Shown here in pieces: positions 1-6,133 of a DNA stretch of 7,979 nt. The DNA lies in NCBI GenBank assembly GCA_001916965.1, contig MNTL01000017.1, positions 850-8,828 on the forward strand. Reading direction: 5' to 3'. This DNA comes from Roseburia sp. CAG:10041_57 (lineage in GTDB: Bacteria > Bacillota > Clostridia > Lachnospirales > Lachnospiraceae). The position numbers were made by a program, and so were the translations under genes. The notes beneath the pieces were generated by a model. It did not search any database. It was not told where the DNA came from and saw only the letters and a program-made list of their open reading frames with translations. Within the stretch, counting starts at the first letter, position 1. Every line of letters starts with the position of its first letter.

Positions 1-1
1 T

Positions 2-316
2 CGCGACTTAAAGCATACCATTGGAGCCACTAATTTACACTCTAAAAAAACAGAGTATGTTGCATTTGAACTGTGGAGCAGGCTCATTTTGTACAATTTT
101 TGTTCCATAATTATTTTACATGTACCGGTAAAAAGTAGAAATCGCAAACATGAGTACCAAGTCAACTTTTCTCTCGCAATGAAAATCTGTTTTGATTTTC
201 TAAGAGGAGTCGCACCACCAAATGTAGAAAGCCTGATAAGTAAGTATATCCTACTGCATTCATCAATATGTTTTGTTCTCTCGTTAACACTTTCCGTAGT
301 CAAATTGCCTAAATAA
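2..316 (+). pseudogene. IS4-family transposase, C-terminal fragment, truncated at its 3' end
   Basis: The plus-strand frame beginning at base 2 is open from the window edge and reads RDLKHTIGATNLHSKK, then RLILYNFCSII, a YQVNFSLAMKICFDFLR block and PPNVESLISKYIL. This order (FRDLK, ...HSKK.E, LYNFC, YQVNF.MA...C, LISKYILP-RPGR) is that of the C-terminal end of IS4-family DDE transposases; the K of RDLK would be the lysine of the Y-R-E-K signature. The rest of the protein lies left of the window. Recognisable homology stops at SKYIL (about base 253). The usual basic tail (P-RPGR...) is missing, and the frame instead runs through antisense murQ-like sequence to a stop at 314-316. The gene is therefore broken at its 3' end, and the IS right end is absent. 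Family assignment is from motif memory, not a database search. Confidence 0.72.
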
Positions 317-324
317 TCGTTCAT
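253..324 (-). pseudogene. murQ: murQ-like N-terminal fragment (N-acetylmuramic acid 6-phosphate etherase), broken after 24 codons
   Basis: A minus-strand ATG at 324 is preceded by a good ribosome binding site (AGGAGAGGG, 5 nt before the ATG). The first 24 residues include LGNLTTESVNERTKHIDECS, which closely matches the start of MurQ (L..L.TE.RN..T..ID..STLE). MurQ is a cytoplasmic SIS-domain enzyme that removes the D-lactyl ether from MurNAc-6-phosphate in peptidoglycan recycling. After codon 24 the expected STLEI...IN.ED sequence is replaced by unrelated sequence that is the antisense of the IS4-type transposase. That chimeric frame stays open to base 1. Only the 5' end of the gene survives here, so the product should be inactive. 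With only 24 residues to judge, another SIS-domain protein is possible but less likely. It lies downstream of the operon terminator and would need its own promoter; I see no convincing one in 325-406. Confidence 0.55.
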
Positions 325-406
325 ATTTTCCCTCTCCTATATTGTTATTTTATTTCATATTCAGGTATTCTTTTAACAAGTGAACCTAAAAGACTCCTAA
401 ACACAT

Positions 407-453
407 AAAAAACTAATGCCATCCAGGAAACCAATTCCCTGATATGGCATTAG
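407..453 (-). terminator. Intrinsic terminator ending the operon
   Basis: On the minus strand, CTAATGCCAT (453-444) pairs perfectly with ATGGCATTAG (422-413). Inside it a second stem, CAGGGAA/TTTCCTG with one G-U pair, closes on a TTGG loop. Six Ts follow immediately (412-407). It lies about 35 nt after the stop codon of the GH112 gene, in the right orientation and place to end the six-gene transcript before the murQ-like fragment. On the plus strand the hairpin is not followed by a T run, so it looks unidirectional. Confidence 0.92.
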
Positions 454-487
454 CCTTATTGAATCATTATATAAGCAGATTGATGTA

Positions 488-2650
488 TTAAATGTTATAC
501 CATTTGATCTCGTTTGCTTCCATCTCCAGCGAAAAGCTGCTGCCATCGCCACGGTAAACTACAGTTTTCTGGGGTTCATATGTATTATTGACCACACAGA
601 ATTTGCCATTTTTCACATAGGCATGCACTTCAACGTTGAAGTTGGAGCTGAACCACCGGTGCAGCTCCTTCTCACCGTGGGTACTCCACAGGATGCTGCG
701 GTATAGGATACGGCTGTTCTCAAAGCTATACGGCAGCCCACTGATATAAACACAGCGTCCCTTTCCAAACTCATGAACTGCCATCTGCACTTCTTTCTCC
801 CGCTGTACCAGGATTTCTGTACCTTCGTAAGCGAAGATGCTCTTCTTGCCCTCACCGAAATCCACGGCTTGCGTGATATCTTCCAGAATGAAATGATCCG
901 GATGTTCCTCCCAGTTGTATTTATCATAATTTAAGGTGAACCCGGTTTCTTTTTCCACACCAAGCATATCTGCAAGTTGGAAATAATGTCCTTGGAACTG
1001 ATGACCGGAAGGCTCGCCGACACCGATAAAGCCGCCTCCATTGTATACAAACTCACGGATAGCGGAAGATACGGCAGCATTCTCCCAGATACTGCCACCT
1101 GTATGGGCAGTATCCCCATCTCCCACATTAATGACCACATCCAGGTCTTTGAGAAGTTCCGGTTCTGCCAGAATATCGTCAAATGAAATAAAATGTACAT
1201 CAAAGGGTGCACCGCTTAACACCTCGATGATTCCCGCATAGCTGTAATTCTGTTTCTGGTACAGGGCATGGTGCACCATATGGCATCCCCAGCTTCTAAT
1301 CTTGCCCCAGCTGTTCAAAACAGCTACTTTCTTGACACAATAGGGAGTAATTCCTTTTGCATTGGTATATAACTCACGGAACTCATTGCACATATTCTCC
1401 ACATAGTCAAGAAATTCCGGGAAATCCAAGGTCAGTTTCAAATATCCTCCATAACCAATTCTGTCAATAGGCTTTCGCAGAATAGCACGCCTTGCGGTAA
1501 TCCAGTTCTCCTTTGCCTCCTTCACCGGGTCACCGCCCTCATGGAAGGTATCAGGGAAGAAATAAGGTAAAAATCTTCCCTCCGTATATCTGACACCTTC
1601 AATATCAGAGATGAGACGAAGAGTACTGCCATTTCCCACACTGCCTACCACAGCATCCAGACCGATGGTGGAAAACTCCTCCATAAACGGTTCAGTTCCA
1701 ATCCAATGATCACCCAGAAACATCATTGCTTCTTTGCCGTACTCATGAGTAATGTCAACCATCTCTTTGGCAAGTCTGGCAACTTCTCTGCGCTGGAATG
1801 CCTGGAAGTCCTTGAACTCCTTGCTTGGCACGCGGTACTGGTTGTTGTAATAGCCTTGGTCAATGATATATTCAGGACGGAACTTATAGCCCACTTCCTT
1901 TTCAAACTGTTCTAAGATATAAGGGCTGACAGAGGCAGAATAACCATACCAGTCCACATATTTTTCTCTTCTTAACTCATCAAACATCAGGGTAAACTGA
2001 TGGAAAAAGGTGGTATAACGGATTACATTCACATAAGGATGCCCAGCGCAGTATCTACGAAGACGCTCCATGGAATACTTATGAGTCTTGGGCTGTCTCA
2101 CGTCAAAAGTGATCTGATGCTCGAAGTTTTTCCAATCATTGGTGACCGCATTGTACATGTGTACGGGATCCCAGATAATGTAGGCTAAGAAGCTGACAGT
2201 ATATTCATGGAAAGGAACTGCATCATGAATGACTACACAGCCCTTATCCTCGTCATATTCCCAGTGATCAACCGTCACAACTTCAGCAGTAGAACGGTTA
2301 ATGACTTCCCACCACCGTTTTATGTCATCTCTGGTATTGACCATCATCAGGTCTTTGGAAATGCCTTTCATAAGTGGAATCTCCAGATCAGGCTTTACTG
2401 CGGTATAAAAAGCAGTCATCACATAGCATTGCTGTACTTCGTCCGGGTTTGCTTTTGCCCACTCGTTATCCTTCCGGGTAGTATAATAGGTTGCATATAT
2501 TTTTGCCCCAGTCTTGACCAGATCCTCCGGGAACTGGGTGCCGTCGCAGTCACGAATAGCATCGGCTCCCCAGCGTTTCATCAGTTCTATGGTTTCAGGC
2601 ACCACATCCAGGTTAGTGGGAATGGTTACCCTTCCTTCTTTTAAACTCAT
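488..2650 (-). CDS. gnpA: GH112 1,3-beta-galactosyl-N-acetylhexosamine phosphorylase (galacto-/lacto-N-biose phosphorylase)
   Basis: This 720-residue cytoplasmic enzyme should reversibly phosphorolyse Gal-beta1,3-GlcNAc (lacto-N-biose) and Gal-beta1,3-GalNAc (galacto-N-biose) to alpha-Gal-1-phosphate and the free HexNAc; the bifidobacterial enzyme is also called LnpA. The family architecture is visible: an N-terminal TIM-barrel catalytic region (about 1-440), a central Rossmann/glutamine-amidotransferase-like region (about 440-655, with the VINVGDGDTAHTGG and GGGFIGVGEPSG loops) and a small C-terminal beta domain (about 660-720). Length is close to the Bifidobacterium longum enzyme (about 750). 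D314 in FLGDHWIGTEP aligns with its known catalytic acid Asp313. N167 in DPVHMYNAVTN and R33 in AIRDCDGTQFP align with substrate/phosphate-binding Asn166 and Arg32. There is no signal peptide. The start is fixed by AGGAGGT 9 nt upstream. It is the last gene of the operon, 43 nt after the GH136 beta-helix gene. Galactosyl-rhamnose phosphorylase is the other GH112 activity; the neighbours favour the HexNAc enzyme. Confidence 0.95.
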   Translation of the reverse strand: MSLKEGRVTIPTNLDVVPETIELMKRWGADAIRDCDGTQFPEDLVKTGAKIYATYYTTRKDNEWAKANPDEVQQCYVMTAFYTAVKPDLEIPLMKGISKDLMMVNTRDDIKRWWEVINRSTAEVVTVDHWEYDEDKGCVVIHDAVPFHEYTVSFLAYIIWDPVHMYNAVTNDWKNFEHQITFDVRQPKTHKYSMERLRRYCAGHPYVNVIRYTTFFHQFTLMFDELRREKYVDWYGYSASVSPYILEQFEKEVGYKFRPEYIIDQGYYNNQYRVPSKEFKDFQAFQRREVARLAKEMVDITHEYGKEAMMFLGDHWIGTEPFMEEFSTIGLDAVVGSVGNGSTLRLISDIEGVRYTEGRFLPYFFPDTFHEGGDPVKEAKENWITARRAILRKPIDRIGYGGYLKLTLDFPEFLDYVENMCNEFRELYTNAKGITPYCVKKVAVLNSWGKIRSWGCHMVHHALYQKQNYSYAGIIEVLSGAPFDVHFISFDDILAEPELLKDLDVVINVGDGDTAHTGGSIWENAAVSSAIREFVYNGGGFIGVGEPSGHQFQGHYFQLADMLGVEKETGFTLNYDKYNWEEHPDHFILEDITQAVDFGEGKKSIFAYEGTEILVQREKEVQMAVHEFGKGRCVYISGLPYSFENSRILYRSILWSTHGEKELHRWFSSNFNVEVHAYVKNGKFCVVNNTYEPQKTVVYRGDGSSFSLEMEANEIKWYNI

Positions 2651-2693
2651 TGGTATCTTACCTCCTGAAAAAATAAGTCATTGCAGCAGCGGT

Positions 2694-3995
2694 TTACAAT
2701 GGGATGATTGTGTTATCTTCCTCGGTATAAGCCCCACCATCCATTTTGTTACGAATAAAGGGCACTCCCTTCCTTACATAAAAAGTGTTATGGGCAAGTA
2801 AGGCATCCGGGTTTTCTGACGGACTCACTGTGCCTCCAAGATCGTCAAAGCTCACATTATGACGGAATGTATTGTGAATTGCCTCCTGTAAGCAAAACAT
2901 AATACATCCACCTTCGTTTTGTCTGCTGTAATTATATTCGTAAATAGTGCCATCACCGGAATCTGCATCGTAAGCCATTCCGTCCTGGTTCAATCTAGTG
3001 TCTGCCACTTCATTATAGCGGAACAGGGCATCCTTACACTTCCAGGGCCAGATGCCCGCTGCCACTTTTCCGGCACGGTTCTCCGGCCGGCTGTAAATCC
3101 TGTCATTAATCTCACAGGCAACAGAGTCTGCTGTATTGTGTTCCACCAAAGGACGCAGAGCATACATTGCAGTAATGCCATCACCACCTGCGGCTTTCAC
3201 ATAATTGTCCCGGATGACCATATTTTCATGTCCGTATTTCATAAAAATATCTGTGGACAGTTCCGCTCCCCGGAATTTATCATGGGCATATGTGTATCCT
3301 ACGGCAATACCCCAGCGGCTGGTCTTGTATACAAAACAGCCTTCCACTGTAATATCTTTAAAACGTGCCACTCCGGTAGCTTCTTCATCGGCAGGCTTTA
3401 ATGCAGTCATATAAATGCCGCCATTATTCATATGCTTGTCGTAGACGTTACCATTCACATCATGGATAGAAAGATTCCGCAGGGTGATACCGCTGCGTAC
3501 ACCCTTATCCTTTGCTACTACAGCCACACCTGTACGATTCATTTTATGCGGAGCGCTGTAGCTTTCCCCCAGAATCTCCCCTGCCCGATTTGTAATCTCA
3601 ATATCACGGATAACCACATGCTCTACATCATACAAAAGCACGGCGGAGGACACATATCCTTGATAAACATGGGTGGGGGAATCCAACGGTATGCCATAGT
3701 CCTGATACCAGATGCCCTGCCCCCCGGTTGCAATCAAAGGAGCGTTTTCCCCCTCCTCTCCTGTTGGGGAATAAGAACCGATCTCAATGGGATGCTCTTT
3801 CGTCCCACTGTCTTTAATCTGCAGAAACTGCCCTGTAAAAATAGAATCTTTGGCTAACAGTACCCTGTCACCAGGATTCAGTGTCAATGTGTTTATGGGA
3901 AAAAGACTGGCAAAAGGGGAATCCATAGACATCCCGTCATTGGTGTCACTCCCGGTTTTGCAATTGACATAATATGTCCTGTATGAGCTTATCAT
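2694..3995 (-). CDS. GH136 lacto-N-biosidase-like catalytic subunit (right-handed beta-helix)
   Basis: This 433-residue protein opens with YYVNCKTGSDTNDG..SPFASL, the usual entry into a right-handed parallel beta-helix. Rung-like repeats follow: ITLRNLSIHDV, ITVEGCFVYKTSRWGI, MVIRDNYVKAAGGDGI, PLVEHNTADSV, ALFRYNEVADT, GTIYEYNYSRQNEGG, NTFRHNVSFDD and ALLAHNTFYV. GH136 enzymes release lacto-N-biose from type-1 chains such as lacto-N-tetraose. Their two catalytic Asp are seven residues apart (Asp411/Asp418 in B. longum LnbX, from memory). Here D338 and D345 in QDGMAYDADSGDG show exactly that spacing, late in the helix. No signal peptide or membrane segment is visible, so I infer a cytoplasmic enzyme. 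An ATG also exists at 4001, but AGGGAGG abuts it directly; the same site is 6 nt from the ATG at 3995, which I therefore chose. The first 50 nt overlap the upstream helical subunit gene in another frame. The main alternative is another beta-helix glycosidase or lyase family; pairing with GH112 supports GH136. Confidence 0.8.
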   Translation of the reverse strand: MISSYRTYYVNCKTGSDTNDGMSMDSPFASLFPINTLTLNPGDRVLLAKDSIFTGQFLQIKDSGTKEHPIEIGSYSPTGEEGENAPLIATGGQGIWYQDYGIPLDSPTHVYQGYVSSAVLLYDVEHVVIRDIEITNRAGEILGESYSAPHKMNRTGVAVVAKDKGVRSGITLRNLSIHDVNGNVYDKHMNNGGIYMTALKPADEEATGVARFKDITVEGCFVYKTSRWGIAVGYTYAHDKFRGAELSTDIFMKYGHENMVIRDNYVKAAGGDGITAMYALRPLVEHNTADSVACEINDRIYSRPENRAGKVAAGIWPWKCKDALFRYNEVADTRLNQDGMAYDADSGDGTIYEYNYSRQNEGGCIMFCLQEAIHNTFRHNVSFDDLGGTVSPSENPDALLAHNTFYVRKGVPFIRNKMDGGAYTEEDNTIIPL

Positions 3996-4383
3996 AGGCA
4001 TCCTCCCTCAGTCTTTTTTCGATAATCTGGCGGACATCCTCATAATCAAACAAATCCCCATGATAGCGTCCAAACAGATCCTGGTTATTTTCATAAAACG
4101 CCCTCTTTTCTTCCTCTGTAAAGCTGGGACAGACACCCAGCTTTTTTATCTGTTCCGAGGGCTGCACGAAATCCAGCTTAAAGCGTGTGAGTTCATATTG
4201 AAGATACATGGGCGGGGAATAAAATCGTACACCATAAAGGGACTTTTCCTCATTTTTCTTAGATCGTCTTTTCTCCAAAGCCTCTATGCCGTCATCCTCA
4301 ATGAGTCCAAACCGCTTTGCAAGAAGAAGGGCAGCCTGCGCCCTCTCCCATTCTTTTTTATCCAGACAATATTTTCGATTCAT
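3946..4383 (-). CDS. GH136 accessory/N-terminal helical subunit (lacto-N-biosidase subunit I, LnbY-like)
   Basis: This 145-residue, highly charged and mostly helical protein has no signal peptide or membrane segment. A charged helix-rich half (ERAQAALLLAKRFGLIEDDG, ALEKRRSKKNEEK) is followed by YGVRFYSPPMYLQYELTRFKLDF and a C-terminal part reading FYENNQDLFGRY..DLFDYEDVRQIIEKRLREDAYDKLI. That last part has the look of SurA/peptidyl-prolyl-isomerase-type helical domains. In gut Clostridia, lacto-N-biosidase consists of a helical N-terminal part needed for the enzyme plus the beta-helix, either fused or as two genes; B. longum LnbX needs the separate protein LnbY for folding. Position directly before the beta-helix gene is the main ground for the call. 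The ATG at 4383 overlaps the permease stop by one base (TAATG), implying translational coupling. Longer in-frame starts up to 4461 would lie inside the permease gene and are rejected. It is shorter than the roughly 220-residue helical domain I recall for the fused enzyme. Confidence 0.68.
   Translation of the reverse strand: MNRKYCLDKKEWERAQAALLLAKRFGLIEDDGIEALEKRRSKKNEEKSLYGVRFYSPPMYLQYELTRFKLDFVQPSEQIKKLGVCPSFTEEEKRAFYENNQDLFGRYHGDLFDYEDVRQIIEKRLREDAYDKLIQDILCQLQNRE
4002..4008 (-). promoter_or_regulatory. Ribosome binding site that decides the start of the GH136 beta-helix gene
   Basis: AGGGAGG on the minus strand touches the ATG at 4001 with no spacer, but sits 6 nt before the ATG at 3995. 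The second ATG is therefore the functional start. The site lies inside the 3' end of the helical-subunit gene, so ribosomes finishing that gene pass over it. Confidence 0.7.
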
Positions 4384-5189
4384 TACTTCACTGCTCCTGC
4401 AATTCCATTGGCAAAACTTTTTTGTAAGCTTAAAAAGATAACTGCGGTAGGAAGGGTACAAATCAATACACCCAGCATTAACATACCGTAGTCTACGCTG
4501 TAGCCACTCTTTAAGTTAGCAACCAGCATTGGCATGGTAACCTGATTGCTGTCCTGTAAAATAATAGTGGGCCACAGGTAGTTATTCCATGCGTTCATAA
4601 AGGTTACAGTCATGGCTGCGCCGTAGGTTGACTTCATAATTGGCAGAAACATAGTAAAGAAAATTTTGATCTCACTAAGTCCCTCCAGACGAGACGCCTC
4701 AATAATATCGTGGGGGAAAGAACGGGCTGCCTGTCGGAACATCATAATGAGAAAAGGTGTAGAAATCGAAGGCAGTGCCAGTGCAATCCAAGTGTTGACC
4801 AGTTTCCAGGAAGAAAACAATTTAAACAAAGGGATCATAATGGCAACAAAGGGAAGCATCATGGCAAGAAGCAGTATACTCATCAGAAGATCCTTTCCCT
4901 TATCATGGTAAATCTCAAATCCATATCCCGCAATGGAGCAGACCAGCAATGCGATTACGGTAATCACAATGGCGTTGCGGAAGGAATTGAACATGGCACG
5001 TCCCAGATTCTGGTTAGCAATGAGACTTTGATAATTTTCCATCAGATAAGTGCCTGGTAACAGTTTACCCCGGACAATATCAATACTGGAGTTGGTTGCC
5101 CCACAGATCATATAATACAGGGGAAACGCCGACAGAAAACTGGCAACGATCAAAATAATATAAGAGATGGTTGTTTTTACTTTAGTCAC
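4383..5189 (-). CDS. Carbohydrate ABC transporter permease, CUT1 family (MalG-like)
   Basis: This is the second membrane subunit of the oligosaccharide importer, 268 residues from the GTG at 5189. Six hydrophobic segments are visible at about 8-28, 73-91, 101-122, 133-151, 188-211 and 234-256. The EAA loop that contacts the ATPase reads EASRLEGLSEIKIFFTMFLP (E164-G170 core), the typical MalG form. The C-terminus QKSFANGIAGAVK is also characteristic of MalG-type permeases. Start choice: a GTG at 5198 would give 271 residues but has no Shine-Dalgarno sequence, while AGGTG (5200-5196) sits 6 nt before the GTG at 5189, so I prefer the shorter form. The start overlaps the end of the first permease by 8 nt (17 nt with the longer form). 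The stop shares its last base with the next ATG (TAATG). No ATPase gene accompanies it, as is common in Firmicutes CUT1 systems that borrow a shared MsmK/MsmX-type ATPase. Confidence 0.93.
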   Translation of the reverse strand: MTKVKTTISYIILIVASFLSAFPLYYMICGATNSSIDIVRGKLLPGTYLMENYQSLIANQNLGRAMFNSFRNAIVITVIALLVCSIAGYGFEIYHDKGKDLLMSILLLAMMLPFVAIMIPLFKLFSSWKLVNTWIALALPSISTPFLIMMFRQAARSFPHDIIEASRLEGLSEIKIFFTMFLPIMKSTYGAAMTVTFMNAWNNYLWPTIILQDSNQVTMPMLVANLKSGYSVDYGMLMLGVLICTLPTAVIFLSLQKSFANGIAGAVK

Positions 5190-6060
5190 GTTTGTCACCT
5201 ACTTTCATCTGGATTGCAGAGAGGAATGCCACACTCACAAGGATAAATACGGAAATTGCCGCTGCGTAGTTAAATTTTGGTGTTTCCACGAAGGAGATAT
5301 TATAAACGTAGTGTGCCAGTGTCATGGTGGATTTACCAGGTCCTCCGGAGGTCAGGTTGACAGACTCATCGAACAGCTGTAACGTACCGGAGGTTGACAT
5401 AATGGCAGTCAGAAGAATGGTGGGTTTCAATAAAGGAATGGTAATCTTCATAAACTGCTGGAAAGGGGTCGCTCCATCAATATAGCTTGCCTCATATACG
5501 GAATAATCTATATTCTGCAATCCTGCCAGATAGAAAACCATATTATATCCTGTCCATCTCCAGATCAATGCAACAATGATAACAAAACGGGCTGCCCATG
5601 CATTCTGAAACCAGTCTACCCTGGCAAATCCCAATGCCATGATGATATGGTTTACCAGACCGTCCTGAGCAAATAAAGATTTAAAAATCATAGAATAAGA
5701 TACCAGAGACGTTGCACAGGGAAGAAAAATCAGAGTACGGAAAATACTCTTTCCTTTAATCTTCGGACTGTTCAAAAGCTGTGCCAGTCCCAGTGCCAAA
5801 ATCAACATGACCGGTACCTGGATAATAAAGTAAAATACGGTATTAAACAAACACTGCTGAAAGGTCTTATCCTTTAATATTCTCCGGTAATTTGCCAGCC
5901 CTACAAAACCTGATCCTTTTTTAGAAAAAGACAGTATGATTGCCTGAATCATGGGGTAAAAGCAAAAGATAAAGATAAGAAGTGCAGCCGGAATCAAGAA
6001 TGCCCATCCAGTCAGGTTATGCTTTTTTTCCAAACTCATTTTTGCTTTCTTCTGTTTCAT
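5182..6060 (-). CDS. Carbohydrate ABC transporter permease, CUT1 family (MalF-like)
   Basis: This is the first membrane subunit of the importer, 292 residues. Six hydrophobic segments occur at about 18-39, 72-95, 106-126, 158-181, 212-230 and 265-285, and the first is followed by YPMIQAIILSFSK, typical of the sugar-permease family. The EAA cytoplasmic loop reads EASYIDGATPFQQFMKITIPLLKP (E190-G196 core), and LTSGGPGKSTMTLAHYVY near the C-terminus is the usual MalF/UgpA-type signature. The start at 6060 is chosen because AGGAG stands 7 nt upstream; an in-frame ATG at 6105 lies inside the upstream terminator-like hairpin and has no ribosome binding site. It lies 73 nt after the binding-protein gene with a hairpin between, and its end overlaps the next permease. 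Substrate specificity cannot be read from the permease itself; type-1-chain glycans are inferred from GH136 and GH112 downstream. Confidence 0.94.
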   Translation of the reverse strand: MKQKKAKMSLEKKHNLTGWAFLIPAALLIFIFCFYPMIQAIILSFSKKGSGFVGLANYRRILKDKTFQQCLFNTVFYFIIQVPVMLILALGLAQLLNSPKIKGKSIFRTLIFLPCATSLVSYSMIFKSLFAQDGLVNHIIMALGFARVDWFQNAWAARFVIIVALIWRWTGYNMVFYLAGLQNIDYSVYEASYIDGATPFQQFMKITIPLLKPTILLTAIMSTSGTLQLFDESVNLTSGGPGKSTMTLAHYVYNISFVETPKFNYAAAISVFILVSVAFLSAIQMKVGDKRD

Positions 6061-6075
6061 ATAAATTCTCCTATG

Positions 6076-6113
6076 AAAAAATACCGGGAACGCAATACGC
6101 TGCATCCCCGGTA
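6076..6113 (-). terminator. Internal hairpin plus T tract after the binding-protein gene (leaky terminator/attenuator)
   Basis: On the minus strand, bases 6113-6082 fold into a 14-bp stem: TACCGGG pairs perfectly with CCCGGTA, continued by seven further pairs including three G-U pairs. It closes on a four-base CGTA loop, and six Ts follow (6081-6076). It begins about 20 nt after the binding-protein stop codon and ends before the permease ribosome binding site. Such elements commonly let the binding protein be made in excess over the permeases, by partial termination or by protecting the 3' end of the upstream transcript. Full termination is unlikely, because no other promoter for the downstream genes is evident. 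Confidence 0.85.
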
Positions 6114-6133
6114 CTGGCTCATTTTTTACTTAC

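Noticed and set aside
181..200. Inverted repeat GAAAATC-6-GATTTTC.
   Set aside because: It lies inside the transposase coding fragment, has only 7 AT-rich pairs and no T tract; probably incidental.
2207..2644. Long plus-strand open frame (145 codons) opposite the GH112 gene, with similar antisense frames at 2919-3401, 3432-3857 and 4060-4491.
   Set aside because: They are antisense shadows of well-supported coding genes, with no ribosome binding sites or recognisable protein motifs.
488..2650. GH112 activity as D-galactosyl-1,4-L-rhamnose phosphorylase.
   Set aside because: Possible within the family, but conserved GLNBP-type residues (R33, N167, D314) and the GH136 neighbour favour the beta-1,3-galactosyl-HexNAc enzyme.
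3946..3995. Programmed frameshift joining the two GH136 genes into one protein.
   Set aside because: No slippery heptamer stood out, and the second gene has its own ribosome binding site and ATG. Two-gene GH136 systems are known, so coupling explains it without a frameshift.
4384..4461. Upstream in-frame extension of the helical GH136 partner (26 extra residues starting at 4461).
   Set aside because: It would lie wholly inside the permease coding region; the TAATG stop-start overlap at 4381-4385 is the natural coupled start.
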